Assembly: GCA_037178855.1 (NCBI GenBank)
Contig: JASJZC010000005.1
Coordinates: 2,604,001 to 2,668,000 of the forward strand
Source of the DNA: Oscheius sp. JU75
Lineage: Eukaryota > Nematoda > Chromadorea > Rhabditida > Rhabditidae
Direction: 5' to 3'
DNA length: 64,000 bases
Numbering within the stretch: position 1 is the stretch's first letter; each line of letters opens with the position of its first letter. The position numbers and the translations under genes are program-made. This document shows, piece by piece, positions 21,717 to 33,021 of this stretch. The notes below the pieces were generated by a model. The model saw only the letters and a list, made by a program, of their open reading frames with translations, was not told the DNA's origin and ran no database searches.

Positions 21717-24203
21717 ATGTGGCTCTGGTTCCCTCTCCTCTTTGCTTTTACCTCAGCCGATGTCTGCTATAATGACATTTATCTCCACAGAATAAATGCT
21801 CTCTTGCCCTCATCTGGACCGTTTTGTCTCTCTCATTTTCAAGGTATCTTTCCTCTACTTTCTTTCGAGCATTTACAGATCCCCCATTCGAATATCCTAC
21901 ACTGAATGCAGATCAAATTGTTAAGTTATCGACTGAGAAACCCAGGAAGGTAAAATTTTTGTCTATACTTGATTAAGACAGTTTCAGAGAGTCAATACTG
22001 TGCTGCACAAAATGAATGGCGAGGTATTCCAGCTGCCGGCATCCCTCATCGGAGATCTTTGCACATCTTATCAGTTTGTTGGTCGGTTCACTTGGTTCTT
22101 ATCAAATTCGTCATTTCCAGAAGTTGGAAAGAATCTGACCAGCCAATGCCTATTGGCAATTGATCAGTCAAACTGTGAGGTCTCTTCTGCCAGGAACATC
22201 TTCTCTGGCCTGGCTACGGTAATAATAGTACCTTTCCTGTTTGAACCAGAGTTAAGACAAGTGGAAACTACTCTGTACCTCTACCTATTGATCTGACCAA
22301 TGGGACTGAACTGTTGTCCTCTTCGTGGCAGAACGAATCTTGTCATGATCTCTTTGAAGAGGTATCTTTTCCGTCTTTCTGCAATGTTCCTCTAGGCGGA
22401 GCTGCGTCTCTTCATGAACGCATCCCGACTACAGTTAGCTCTTCTCCGTCTCCGATACTCTCCTCCAGTTTCCTCGACAATCAATCAGAAGTTCATAGTC
22501 ATGTTCGTCAACTCCATTGAAGGACTCTCAGCTCCGTTGCCGGACAACCGAGTCTATGGAGTTCAGGGTGGTCAGAGAAGAGTTCTCGAGTTTCCTTCTC
22601 TCGGTCCTTGCGAAGGAGCCAGTCGAACACAAGTGGTCTTCAAGAAGGCACTCTCCACTGGATGCATTCTCCGAGTGAATGGCTGTGAAGATGCCGAGGC
22701 GAAGATACGCTCCTTGCAAGAGAACCATCTTCCGACTCATTTCATGGCTAATTCAACAGCCGAACCTCAGCAGATGACCAGGATAGCGGGGACACAACCG
22801 CGTCAGTCGACCTGTGTCCTTCCAATCGTCTTCCATCTCGATTTCTACTACGCAAAGATTGGACTGACGACAGATTTCAAGGAAGAACCTGTGAATCTGT
22901 TCATAACAGAACAATTACTGGGGATGGAAGTGTCTGGAGAGACGAATCTGCCAATCTCATTCAAGATTCGCTTCTCTGATGCCACTCTAGGTAGGTTCCT
23001 AGGCTCTCATGATGGCCTTTCGAATTCTTTCCCGTCGTTCTTGTAAATCGAATGATGTTAGGACGAACGTAGGAGCCTGGTGGTGGGAGGCAGGAGTAAG
23101 AGTCGAGAACCGTCAGTTCTGAATCAGTAGTCGACAGTTATCTCTAGTTTACTGTACCTACCAGCTGCCGACGGCAGCTTTGCAGCCCGTTTTGTCTTGG
23201 CTTAAAATTAACCAGCCGACTCCGCCGTCTGGCGACGCCGCTTTTGTTCATCTATTTTCGTGCTTTTCATGTAAACGCCGTTTCTTGAGTTTGGGAAAGA
23301 GTGGGTGGTTGAAATTAGTTGAGAGTTGAAAAGTAGTTGGTAAAAGAAGAATGTCTCAGCCTATCTTTTTCTCTTTATGCGTCTCTGTCGCTGTCTATCT
23401 CCTGCCTCTCTGTCTCTCTATCTCTCTATCCCTCGATCTGTCTGTCTGTCCCTCTATCTCTTTTGGTCTGTCTATCTCCTATCTCACTGTCTCTTTGTCT
23501 CTATGACTCCTGTCTCCTGTCTCTTTGTCTCTATGACTCTCTATTTATCTGTCCCTCTAACACTCTCTGTCTCCCTGTCTCTCTGACTTACTGTCTCTAC
23601 CCGTAGCAACAGAGTTCGTCGTCCCATTTCTGAGTTGCTGTTCAGCTCAATTAGTTGGCATCAATTTAAAACAACAATAATTTACATCTTTTTGTTTTGC
23701 CTGTTTCCATGGACAAAACAGACAAACAAAGAAACGGCCAACCACAGATACCATCGCGCTTTCATAGATAACAGGCAGCCCTAGTAACAGATGTGCCCCT
23801 ACAGTTGAATTGTCCCCTTGTCTCTTGTCATGAAATGACTTGACAGAGTTTTTGGGTATTAGTATTGATATGCAATTGTGCGGACACGATGACAGACAGA
23901 CGCCACTTTAGTAAAGGAAGATGACTCCTTTGATTCTTCGTCTAGATTGGGAGTCTACAACTGTTATCTCTTGACTCTTGTTCCTGAACAGTGCCATACC
24001 TTGTTAAGTGCTTCAAACCCAGAAAAGAGTCATTTTCTTTCCAACAGCAAGAGTTTTCAGAGCCAACGTCCTTCTTTTCCGGACTGCCCTACATCGATCT
24101 CCGACTACCAGCCGACGCCTTCTATCCCTTTATCAGATCGTCGTCCTCTTCCCTTCCCCTGTTTCTCATTGTCCCCATTGTCATATCTTCTACTGTCACT
24201 TGA
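21717..24203 (+). CDS. Tectonic-like ciliary transition-zone protein
   Basis: Seven exons from 21717, ending with 23990-24203 after an intron of about 1 kb. An N-terminal signal peptide (MWLWFPLLFAFTSADVC) is followed by a Cys-containing region and a domain with NRVYGVQGGQRRVLEFPSLG, RTQVVFKKALSTGCILRV and FKIRFSDATL. The last exon gives DLRLPADAFYPF and a C-terminal hydrophobic anchor (LPLFLIVPIVISSTV). This order fits the tectonic family (tctn-1 in C. elegans), which acts at the ciliary transition zone. Identification is from remembered family features, not a search. The long last intron holds a CT-rich tract and repeat R2. Confidence 0.6.
23160..23925. repeat. Dispersed repeat family R2 copy 2, with CT-rich tract
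   Basis: The flanks (CGGCAGCTTTGCAGCCCGTTTTG near 23169 and the block from 23764 to 23925) match 9780-9965. Between them lies an imperfect CT-rich tract (about 23356-23592) with tandem GTCTCTTTGTCTCTATGACT units, and a piece related to R1 (around 23690-23770, minus). The whole block sits in the last tectonic intron. Confidence 0.6.
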
Positions 24204-24895
24204 ACGAGTAAACTCCATTTTATTTTTGACGCATCTTGTCTGGTAGCCTACTGTCCTATGCGGTGAGTCCATGAAGAGCGTTAGTCAGTCTCAACCGACA
24301 CTCCAATTTTCGTTTCCCGCCCTTTAGTCAATCTTCCGATGATCGAAAGATTGTCCAAAGAATATTTCAAGAGTCTGCTTCGAACTTCCTACAAATCAAT
24401 AGTTTTTCTTCTATTTTGGAACTCTTTCATTTCTGGTGTTCGATCCAAAAGCTACTTGTTCACATCACTGTTTGCCTTGGTTGTTACAGAGAGCTTTATT
24501 GAATACCAATTTTAAAACAATGCTACTTACAGTTTATATTAAAATAAAAACTAATACAAAGCGCCCAGCTGGGTAATCGCGCCCCAATACAAGCCTCTAC
24601 TGTGCTCACGATAGTTCCGTTTCCTTCAAAATAATCTGCTGGTCATTCGTTCGTCTTTCCTCCCCCTCCCCCAGTCACCTGTTTGCTCGTGTTGTTCATC
24701 TACCAAACTCATTTAATCAGTCTTGACCTGCTTTTACCAAGAGTCGTCTACTGGCTGATTGATAAAGCCACGTCGCCTTGTATAGACCCAATTTGTTTGT
24801 TCGTTGACTCATTTTGCAGAGATTATAGAACATTCTCAATTTCTCGCCTCTCTCTTCTCATTTTCTTGCTAGACTCTATCCTAAAGTGTGTTCAG
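24204..24895. other. Intergenic, no gene seen
   Basis: Nothing coding is supported. The right end presumably holds the BAG6 promoter and an outron ending at the TTCAG at 24891-24895. Confidence 0.5.
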
Positions 24896-27800
24896 ATGCC
24901 AGAAGATCCGCCGGGCGGCTCCCAATCCTCGACAAAATGGATGTACAAGGCCCGAATAGCACAGAATGTCGAGCCGAGGGAGATCACGTACACCTTCGAC
25001 TTCGAAGGTCCAGAGGTAGGCTATTAGCTTTTGGTTGTTCCTTGACAGGTTGTATCATGTCGAGAGATTGCAAGCTAGCTTTTGTGAGGATCACTACGAC
25101 CATTTTGTTCCTGAGTTTTTTTTTGTTCCTAGGTTTTCTGTAGTAAGGGACATATCTGTGGTAGGTAGGTGTGCGGGGGTAACAGAAACACAGTGACTTT
25201 GAATAACACTACACGCATTTGATCTTATTGAGTAGTAGGTAACGGAACAAGGTAAACTACTACGGTGGACACTTAACAGCGACAGTAGAATCCTACTCAC
25301 ATTTCTTTTCCAGCCCACTGTGAACCAACTTCGACAGGCTGTGATGGAGAAGGCCAACATTCCAGACAGCCGTTGTAACTTCCTTCATATGGTATGTCCG
25401 ACTTCGATTACTGTTCATAAGATTTTTTGCAGGGAAAGGCAATCGAGGCAGGGGAGCAGAAACTCTCGGAAGTCGGCTTGGAGAACGGAATGTGTATACA
25501 GGTCGTGTCGACGAGACTTCAACGAAGGTATATCTTTATTTTGCCTTACTTAAGTAGTTTTTTAGACCACAGCCAAACACTCTCGGCTTTCCCGGGCCTC
25601 TTCCCACTCCGCCAGCCTTCATGACAAATCGAAACCAACGCGTTACGGCTCATCTTCGTATCCTACGCACGGCTCCCTTCGATAACTTGGACAGAGTCGA
25701 GGTACTGTTCTTTCTGATTCATTTTGAAAAACGGCCTTAGGAAAGTATTCGAAGAATCTTATCCCAGATGAACATTAGGGAGTCTGGAAGAGAGTCCATC
25801 CAGTACAATCGAGAGGGAAATGTTCTAAACGTCTTTCTTCCTGTGCATTTGTAGAAGACATACCAGTTTGTTAGATAAAATTACTTTCAGGAGACCTTAT
25901 ATAGCCAGTCCGGCTTTGGAAAGACAACATTTTATTGAGGTCATCGTGTCGGATCTGCGACATTTCAGAGAGACAGCGGTAAGAGTAACTTCTAAAGAAA
26001 TGGAGCCGTTTTCAGTTGTCGGGAGGTCTGGTCGAGCAGGTGGAAAGAGTAATCTCTGGAGGAGATGTCTCTCTATCCATTGAAGAGATTGCCGACATGG
26101 CGGGAACATTCGAGCGACTTCCGGAAGTCCGAAGGATCACTGCCGATCAGAGAGACAACTACGAGGAGACGGAGAGAGACAGACGCTTCGAGCAGTTCGG
26201 AGCCTCGGATAACTCGGCTCTCGGCTTTTGGATGAGACACAATCTGGACAGGGACATCGGAAATCTTGTGGAGAGACTGACAGCCGAACAGACTGCTCTT
26301 CTTCCTCTCTTCCAGCTCTATAGACGCGTTGTTCACATCGAAAGGAATTTTGCCAGTCAAGACCAAACCGTTCTAGAGAATCCGAACGCTGCTCTCTTGA
26401 TCGTCTTTATGGAACAGGTCCAGCGTTCGATGCACCGTCTCAGTCACGCCTTCCATCATTTGTCAGACATCAATATTGACCTGGCCGAAGAGTTTCCTCG
26501 TCGCGGATATCCTCAATACGAGGAGGCTCTGAACCAACAGCCGATGTCCGGAGGTATCATTCGAATCGAGCTGGTCGATCCGCCAAGCGGTGGAGGGACT
26601 CCGAGCACCAGAGAGACTCTTCCCAGTGAATTCCTTCACAATCCCTTTGCCAACTACGACATTCAGCAGATTCCTTCCAATCATCAGCCTGTCTACACTC
26701 TCAATCCAAACGGTTTGTCTCTTTCTTGTTCTATTCACAATGGATTTTATAGCGATGATCATGCAGCAGCAGCACGTTGTTATCATGCAGGCAGAGCTCA
26801 CAGATCCACAGGGAAACACGATGACTATCACAGATCAACCGCAAATTGTCTCTCAAGGAGTGACTGGTGCTGAACTGGTAAGTGTCCTCTGTGCTCAAGG
26901 AATTCGACGTTCAGAACAATCTCCAGAACGGTGGCGGCTTTGCTCTGGATCCACAGCTATTCAATCCTGGAGGAATTCAAATTGAAGAGGCTACTCTGAC
27001 TCTCGAGGCTGTGTATGTTGTTCTTTTGTTTCGGAAATTAGTAAAGGTTCAGTCCTTCGGGAGAGCCAATAGAAGAGCCACTGACTTTGTCTCCATCCGA
27101 AACAGATTTGCTGGAGAGGATTCGGGAGGGAGTCGCGGCCATGACCTCTGGTAGTTCCTCCTTGGACAACCACATAGAAAGTTCAGGAAACACCGAACAC
27201 TTCGACTTCGAGGCAGCCTTCCGATCTTTTGTCAACATCACGGGAACACGAGTTCTTCCGAGACTCGCGACTTACATGATCGATCGAAGGGTTCGTCCAT
27301 TCTCTCCTCTTTCTCTCATGTAGGTATCTTTGTTCAGGACGAAGAGGAACAGAACCAGAACCAGAGACCGATAATGATCAATCTGAGGGACTTCTTGGAC
27401 AGCTTGCTGACTCCGACTGACGAAGAAGGTGGGTCTTTTGACAGAACGTCTTGAGACTGAACTGTTCAGGAGATGGACCACAACAGAGACCTCGAACCAA
27501 TAATGTTCTCAGGACGAACGTCAATCCTTTCTCTCCGAGATATGATCACTCTCACTCTCACTCTCATTCTCCTCCTGTCCATCACCATAGCCATTTCGGA
27601 GGACATGGTCATTCTCATGACCATTCTCACAGTCACTCTCATGGACCTGGACACGGACATTCTCATTCCCACTCGCCACCACAGCCTCATATCCATCATC
27701 ATAGTCACAGTCATGGTCCTCCTCCACAGATGAATTCACAGCAGGTGCCAGGGGTCCCAGTCTTTCCTGCTCATTTCCATTACCACGGAGCTGTGCCGGG

Positions 27801-29582
27801 GCCGGTGCCGTTCCCAATGATACCGAGAGTTCCGATGAGAGTCAATCCAGGTCAGATGCCTCAAGTTGTCGTACCATCTCCTATTCGTCGACCTATACCA
27901 TTTATTCCTCAAGCTCGAACCCAAGAGATCTCGGTCCAGGCTGGAAGTCCTCTCTCGGAGAGAAGAAACGGAAGCCAGGGAGGAGTGAACGATGCTGCCC
28001 GAAGGATTCTTGGCCAAGGACTGCCCGGTCCGATTCAACAGTTCCGAGCACAGAATGCGGAATCACAGACACAATCAAACACTCCCATTCCTCCAACTCC
28101 AGAGGTTTGTTCATTCTCCATTTGATTTACATCCATCTTCAGAATCTGAACCGTGTCAGTGAGGCAATCGGGCAACAGATGGACGCGACAGGACAGATGC
28201 TCAATTGGGTCCAGCAGAGAGTCAATCGCGTCAATCAAAGACGGGAGACACTCCGTCAACGACTGAATCAGAATCAAGCTGCAAGAGCCGGGAATCCCGC
28301 TAGTCCCGGTCCAGGTTTCACTCCTCCCATTCCGGTCACTATGAACCAGTTGCCGGAGGCTGTTCGTCAACAAATTAGCCAGCAGCTCCGTCTTGCAGCA
28401 CAGAATGGTAATACAGAACCGGTAGGTCTCGTTGTACTTTCAATGGAAAGGGACCCGATTCAGACCCTGTTCCTGATTGATCCCTTCATGCCATGTCACA
28501 GTCGTCACACCGGCAACTATCGGCAGGTCTTGAGAGGACCGAATGCCTATTATCAAGAACTGGCTGGAGTGGGTTTTGAACCAGTTATGTTCAGTGAAAT
28601 ACTTGCAGGATCGAATCCCTCGTCGCACGCCTCATCGAGCCCACCATGCCGACTACAATGCTCCATTCCAAGCCACTTCTGAGAGTCTTGTGATCCAGGG
28701 AGACAGTGCTCAATCCGACTTCCAACGACTCATCGAACTCTCAACCCGATCGATTTTCGGACAGATGTGGGAGAATGACATCGATGTACTGGCCAGAAGC
28801 TCGAACTCGGTCAACGGGACCGAAAGAGATTTGCATGCATTCGCTTCGGTTAGTTTTAGAGATATTGAGAGAGGGTGAGCGGAATTCAGGCCCTCTCGAA
28901 CGAGATCAATCGAAACAGAAATCGGCCGGAGAACGCCTCCAGACTTCAGGTTCAGAATCCACTACCGTTCCTGCCCGTACCGATGGTAGGTCCCGACTTC
29001 TTCAATCCAATCGGTCATTTTAGCCTGATCGTCGTCCTCTCCTTGCAACCAACTCGGCTCCAAATCTTAATGCTCAAGTTGAGACCGCTCAGATTCAGAC
29101 CAGTCGAACTCCTTCAGAAATTGAAGAGGTCGTGTCTTGTCATATCCAGTATAACTATCCAATTCTAGAGACTCGAGCGGAGCAACCAGACGAGTTCATC
29201 CTCCCAGACAGATGGCGACACCACGTCAGCGTCTTCAAGTTCCGGTTCTAGTGGATCAAGCAGGGAGGCGAGTGACGATTTTGCCAGTCCCGAGTACAAG
29301 AAGAAAAGAACGGAAAGTGTCATCAAGACTGTCAAAAGCATCTATAAGGAGAGAATTGAAAAGGAACGTCAGAGGGCTGAGAGACTCCAGACCATCTTTC
29401 CCCGGGTATTTTCGAGAGATTGAAGAGGAGAGATCCATTTTCAGAGCTTCGTCGAAATCATCAGTGGTGATTTGTTTGTTCCTAGACCGAGACACACTGT
29501 CTTGAGCAGTGGCTACCAGCTCGGACTGCCTTCTCACTTGCGAGTTGAGCCTGAAAATGTTCCTTCTACGAGCAAGCAATAA
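24896..29582 (+). CDS. BAG6: BAG6/Scythe-like chaperone with His-Ser-rich insert
   Basis: A multi-exon gene starting at 24896 directly after TTCAG. Exons 1-3 encode a ubiquitin-like domain containing RQAVMEKANIPDSRCNFLHM and the GKAIEAGEQKLSEVGLENG loop. The central part has the DUF3538-type helical region (FMEQVQRSMHRLSHAFHHLS, then the PMSGGIIRIEL end). Residues from about 27540 to 27735 form a His/Ser/Pro-rich block (HSHSHS, HGHSHDHSHSHSHGPGHGH). Downstream are Pro/Gln-rich segments, a Ser-rich acidic patch and a basic coiled stretch (YKERIEKERQRAERLQ). The last exon after a 39-bp intron ends at 29582. BAG6 proteins triage mislocalised and tail-anchored proteins. The exact splicing of the 3' third is uncertain. 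Confidence 0.8.
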
Positions 29583-29703
29583 GTCATATCTTCTCATTTC
29601 CTTTGCCTTTACATCATACACAGTCAACATAGATAGCTTCTACGGTTCCTAGGATGCAAACTTCCTACGATATCGGTTGTCTTTTTCTTTGCCAGTGAAT
29701 TTC

Positions 29704-29709
29704 AATAAA
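29704..29709 (+). promoter_or_regulatory. Polyadenylation signal AATAAA (BAG6)
   Basis: A canonical hexamer about 120 bp downstream of the BAG6 stop, followed by T-rich sequence. Confidence 0.6.
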
Positions 29710-29970
29710 GTTTCATATGTTTCATTTCTTGTTTATGTTGTTGTTCGGTTGTCACAGCTACTTTTAGTCTGTTGCCACAAGTTTCTAGTCGAAATACAGA
29801 AACCACTTTGAGAAGAAATGAAATTATGAGCGTTTGGACTGCCGCGCTTTTGAATGCAGTTGTACTATCCAATTGAGGGTTTTTACAAATTTCGTTTTTG
29901 CTCTTTTTTCTCTCAACGAATTCCCCAATTTGCCTGCTAACTTTTACGTTTCAGAAAGGGAGAAAACAGG

Positions 29971-31009
29971 ATGAACATGGCAACAACAGGCCGCAAGCTA
30001 CAGTCCATAGAAACTCTGGCCCAAGCGCGAAGAAATGCACGAATACAGGTAATCTTACTCCAGTCTCTTTAGCAATAAGTTAAGGAGGATTTTTCCCGTG
30101 GAGGCTTCGGTTTTCTGGCCGTAAAAGACCATATTTTGCCATCACTTTGCAATCATTCGCAAGAGCAAGAAGATGACTCTTGTACGCACTGCCTCTTCGA
30201 CAAACTTTCGCTGCCCGAGCTTCCCGAAATGGTCTTTCCTCATAACAAATTTGTCGTGTCCTTCACAAGCAGTCCAGGTGATATTCTTCCTCAATCTCTT
30301 AAAACACACTAGATTTAGGCAGCTACATCGAGTTTAATGCATACGACGCTCTCAGTCAGGTGATTGCCGACAAGGCCCCAGATGTTCAGGTCGAATTAGC
30401 GCAGAATTCCAAATTTGGTAAAGTTTTAGGTAGCCCCATCAGCGGTCTGGCAGGCGACACGAAAAGGAACCGGAAATGATCATTCGCATCCTTTTGATTG
30501 GACTTATACTACCGAATATTCTGGAACAATGGTCGGATGTTCGGTAGGCGTTTCTATTGCTCGAACAGACTCTTGTTCAGACTGAGCCGACTACGACAGC
30601 TATCGACTTGGAACGACTCAAACAACAAGATGAAATCGGATTTTATTCCCACGTGACCCTATACGAGGACGAGTTGGCGGATCACGGCTGCGCGGAGCTG
30701 ACCGTTCGTGTTCGAGTGATGCCCAACTTTTTCTTCGCGCTTCTGCGCTTCTACCTACGTATCGACCATGTTCTGATCAGGTTAATCTGCTTTTCATTTC
30801 TCAATCTTACCACGTGTTTTAGAGTCTGCGACACGCGTCTGTTCGGCAGCAACAATTCCAACTACATTCTTCGAGAATGGAGTCGACGAGAAGCCAAAGT
30901 CGAAGATCTTGCTCATTTGCCTCCGGAGACGCTACTTGACAGTAATCAGATCTGGAATTATCTGCCGGTAGTCTCCTCGAAGACTGAGCGAATCACTCCG
31001 GAACAGTAA
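29971..31009 (+). CDS. TIPRL: TIP41/TIPRL homologue
   Basis: The ATG at 29971 follows GTTTCAG by 16 bases. Exons joined by 35-42 bp introns give a TIP41 protein: MVFPHNKFVVSF, SYIEFNAYDALSQV, HPFDWTYTTEYSGTM, LYEDELADHGCAELTVRVRV, FFFALLRFYLRIDHVLIR and CDTRLFG...ILREWSRREAKV, in the family order. TIPRL binds the catalytic subunits of PP2A-type phosphatases and modulates TOR signalling. One intron must use the internal acceptor ATCAG (about 30450) to keep the frame. The protein is complete, ending at 31009, and lies about 390 bp downstream of BAG6 on the same strand. Confidence 0.92.
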
Positions 31010-31116
31010 TCCATTTGCCTTGTCTTTCCGCTAAGCTACGTAAAACCTTTTTTTTAATACAAAGTGATAAGTGACAGTATACCCGTGGTGAAAATAGAAA
31101 AAGACTTGCAGAGAGA

Positions 31117-32282
31117 TCAATAGAATCTGATGATGTTTTCGATTTGCTTCCTGTGCAAATCGGGGAAGAGAATTTCCTCTCCGGGTGGATAGCCAACTGG
31201 TAGGAGGAATAAAACTTCCTCGCCTTCTGGTCGTCTCAACAGTTTTGATATTCTCGCGGCAGCGCTTCCAGGCCAAGTGACGACAGTAGCCAAACCGACA
31301 TGCTGGCATGCGGCTAGTAGAAGACCCACGGAGATGGTCGTACTCATCTCGTTCAGTCTGACACATCTCTCACCTTTCGGACTGGTCAGCTATGAGCAAC
31401 ATTTTCGGGGTGTACAAAGAAGGATCCTACCGTATTGCAGACGACTAACAAGGCAGGTGCTTCGGAAAGATAGGCTCTGCTCCACGCTCCTTTAACCAGA
31501 CCAATGTCGTCGTCTTCAAGGTCCTCTCCGGATCTACAAGCCTATAATTTCTTATATTTTCAACCTACATTTTTCTGTAATTGTCGTAGGCATCCCTCTC
31601 GACAATTCCTCGAATCTGCTGGCGGAGATCTTCCCTCAAACAAACCAGAAAGGTCCACGGCTGGATGTGACAAGCCGATGGGGCAGTTCCTATCAGCGAA
31701 CAGAATAAAAAGTATAAACTAGGGATACCTGCAGTCTTGACGAGATTCGTGAGAACTTTTATAGGAACTGAGCGATCGCTGAAAACGCGCTGACTCCGTC
31801 TTCCTTTCATTCTCTCGTAGAAGTACTGGGACGATCGGAGGGCTTCCTCGTCTGTAGGCGAGTAGCATCGATGTACAACCTTCTCTGCCATATTTCATCG
31901 ACAAAAAGTGTACCGACCTGCCCGACGTGCTCAAAGTGCTCATGGAGGTCGAGAAGATATTCTGCTCCTCCGGTTGCCTTGTCAAAAACTTCCTGAAACC
32001 CGTTCAGAACATCTCGTTCCACCCACTCTTCTCGTCTGCTCATGTGCCCTCCTCAATCGCGTCAATTTATTGTCCCTCGTCAACAGCTGATGGGCCTGAT
32101 AGCTGACAAATACCACCACCTAAACAATTTTGAGTTTTCTGCTCTAAACTTACCAGAATGACGGTTAAAATGTTGATGACAACTTCCGACGGGGCTCCGT
32201 AGAGTTCATGCCACTTTTCCAGAGCCATTCGTACGAAGGGGAGGTCAATGAAGCGCATTTTGCCAGCAGAGTCTGGCTCCAT
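31117..32282 (-). CDS. Membrane-anchored iodotyrosine deiodinase-like flavoprotein (SUP-18-like)
   Basis: The start proposed at 32282 (MEPDSAGKMRFIDLP) follows a GATTCCAG acceptor. After it comes one transmembrane helix (VINILTVILVVVFVSY), then the nitroreductase/deiodinase fold: RRSQRVFSD, GTAPSACHIQPWTFLVC, NEMSTTISVGLLLAACQHVG and LLPVGYPPGEE...PDLHRK. The family binds FMN, and in C. elegans SUP-18 regulates a two-pore K+ channel complex. Most introns are about 35-45 bp. Keeping the frame between the HVGQV and EKVVHRC segments needs a 29-bp intron (GTACAC...GGCAG), or translation starts at the local MAEKVV. The catalytic half is certain; the N-terminal join is less so. Confidence 0.75.
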
Positions 32283-32404
32283 CGCGATCCAGCTGGCTCG
32301 AGAGACACCTGGAATCGAGTATAAATCAATAAACACGGGAAACAATTGGAAACAAGGATGCCGTCGGCATTAATCGGGAGGGCGGTGTGTAACACACGGG
32401 ACTA

Positions 32405-32894
32405 GGACACGCACGGCAGGTGCCACCATTGCTTGGAACAAAAAAAAGAGATGGATCAAGTGACAAAAAGAGATCTCGAGCTTCATTGGTGTCTAGGAGT
32501 TGATTGTTGATGGAGTCCTCCTGAATGTCGAGAAGAAACTGCTGCAGATGAATGCCCTTGTTGATGGCCAACACAACGGCTTCCTTCCTGGCCAAGTCGC
32601 CCTTCTGCTGCTCGCAGACTGCTTTCAAGTCGGCTAGCTGTTCCTACTGTTTCGTGTGACTTTCCTTCAAGTAGTTCACTTGATGAGTCAGCAGACGATT
32701 GATGTCGGTCAGGTAGTCGAGATCTCATTCCTTCTTCAGCCTTCGGTCCTGACAGCTCGCTCTTCATCTCCTATCTCCATCTCGCGCTGTTCCAGAGCCA
32801 TTCGCAGATCGACATTCCCAGTCTTCGCTATCTTCGTGTCCTCTCCCACTCCAGTCTTCTTATTGGTCAGCTTGACGAGTTGCAAGCCGTCCAT
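32405..32894 (-). pseudogene. Decayed coiled-coil ORF
   Basis: A start-like ATG at 32894 (MDGLQLVKLTNKKTG) follows a GCTGCAG acceptor. The heptad-rich continuation (DYLTDINRLLTHQVNYLKE, then EQLADLKAVCEQQKGDLARK) lies in a different frame and is broken by TGA and TAG codons. No GT...AG removal I tried restores it. It is probably a pseudogene, though unusual splicing is not excluded. I do not recognise the family. Confidence 0.5.
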
Positions 32895-33021
32895 CTTGAT
32901 TGACTGCAGCAATGAGCAAGGGAAGCAATTAGAAACTTTTAAATTAAAATTTTTTTTCTGATCAAACAGGAAATTTATTCGAAGTAAAGTGAATATGAGT
33001 ATAATAAAATTTACATGGATT

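Noticed and set aside
23337-23606. Ser/Leu/Cys-rich ORFs in the CT tract
   Set aside because: Low-complexity CT repeats inside the tectonic intron; composition alone keeps the frame open.
27466-27817. Minus-strand ORFs over the His-rich block
   Set aside because: The repetitive CAY/TCY codons keep several frames open; only the plus His frame is continuous with BAG6.
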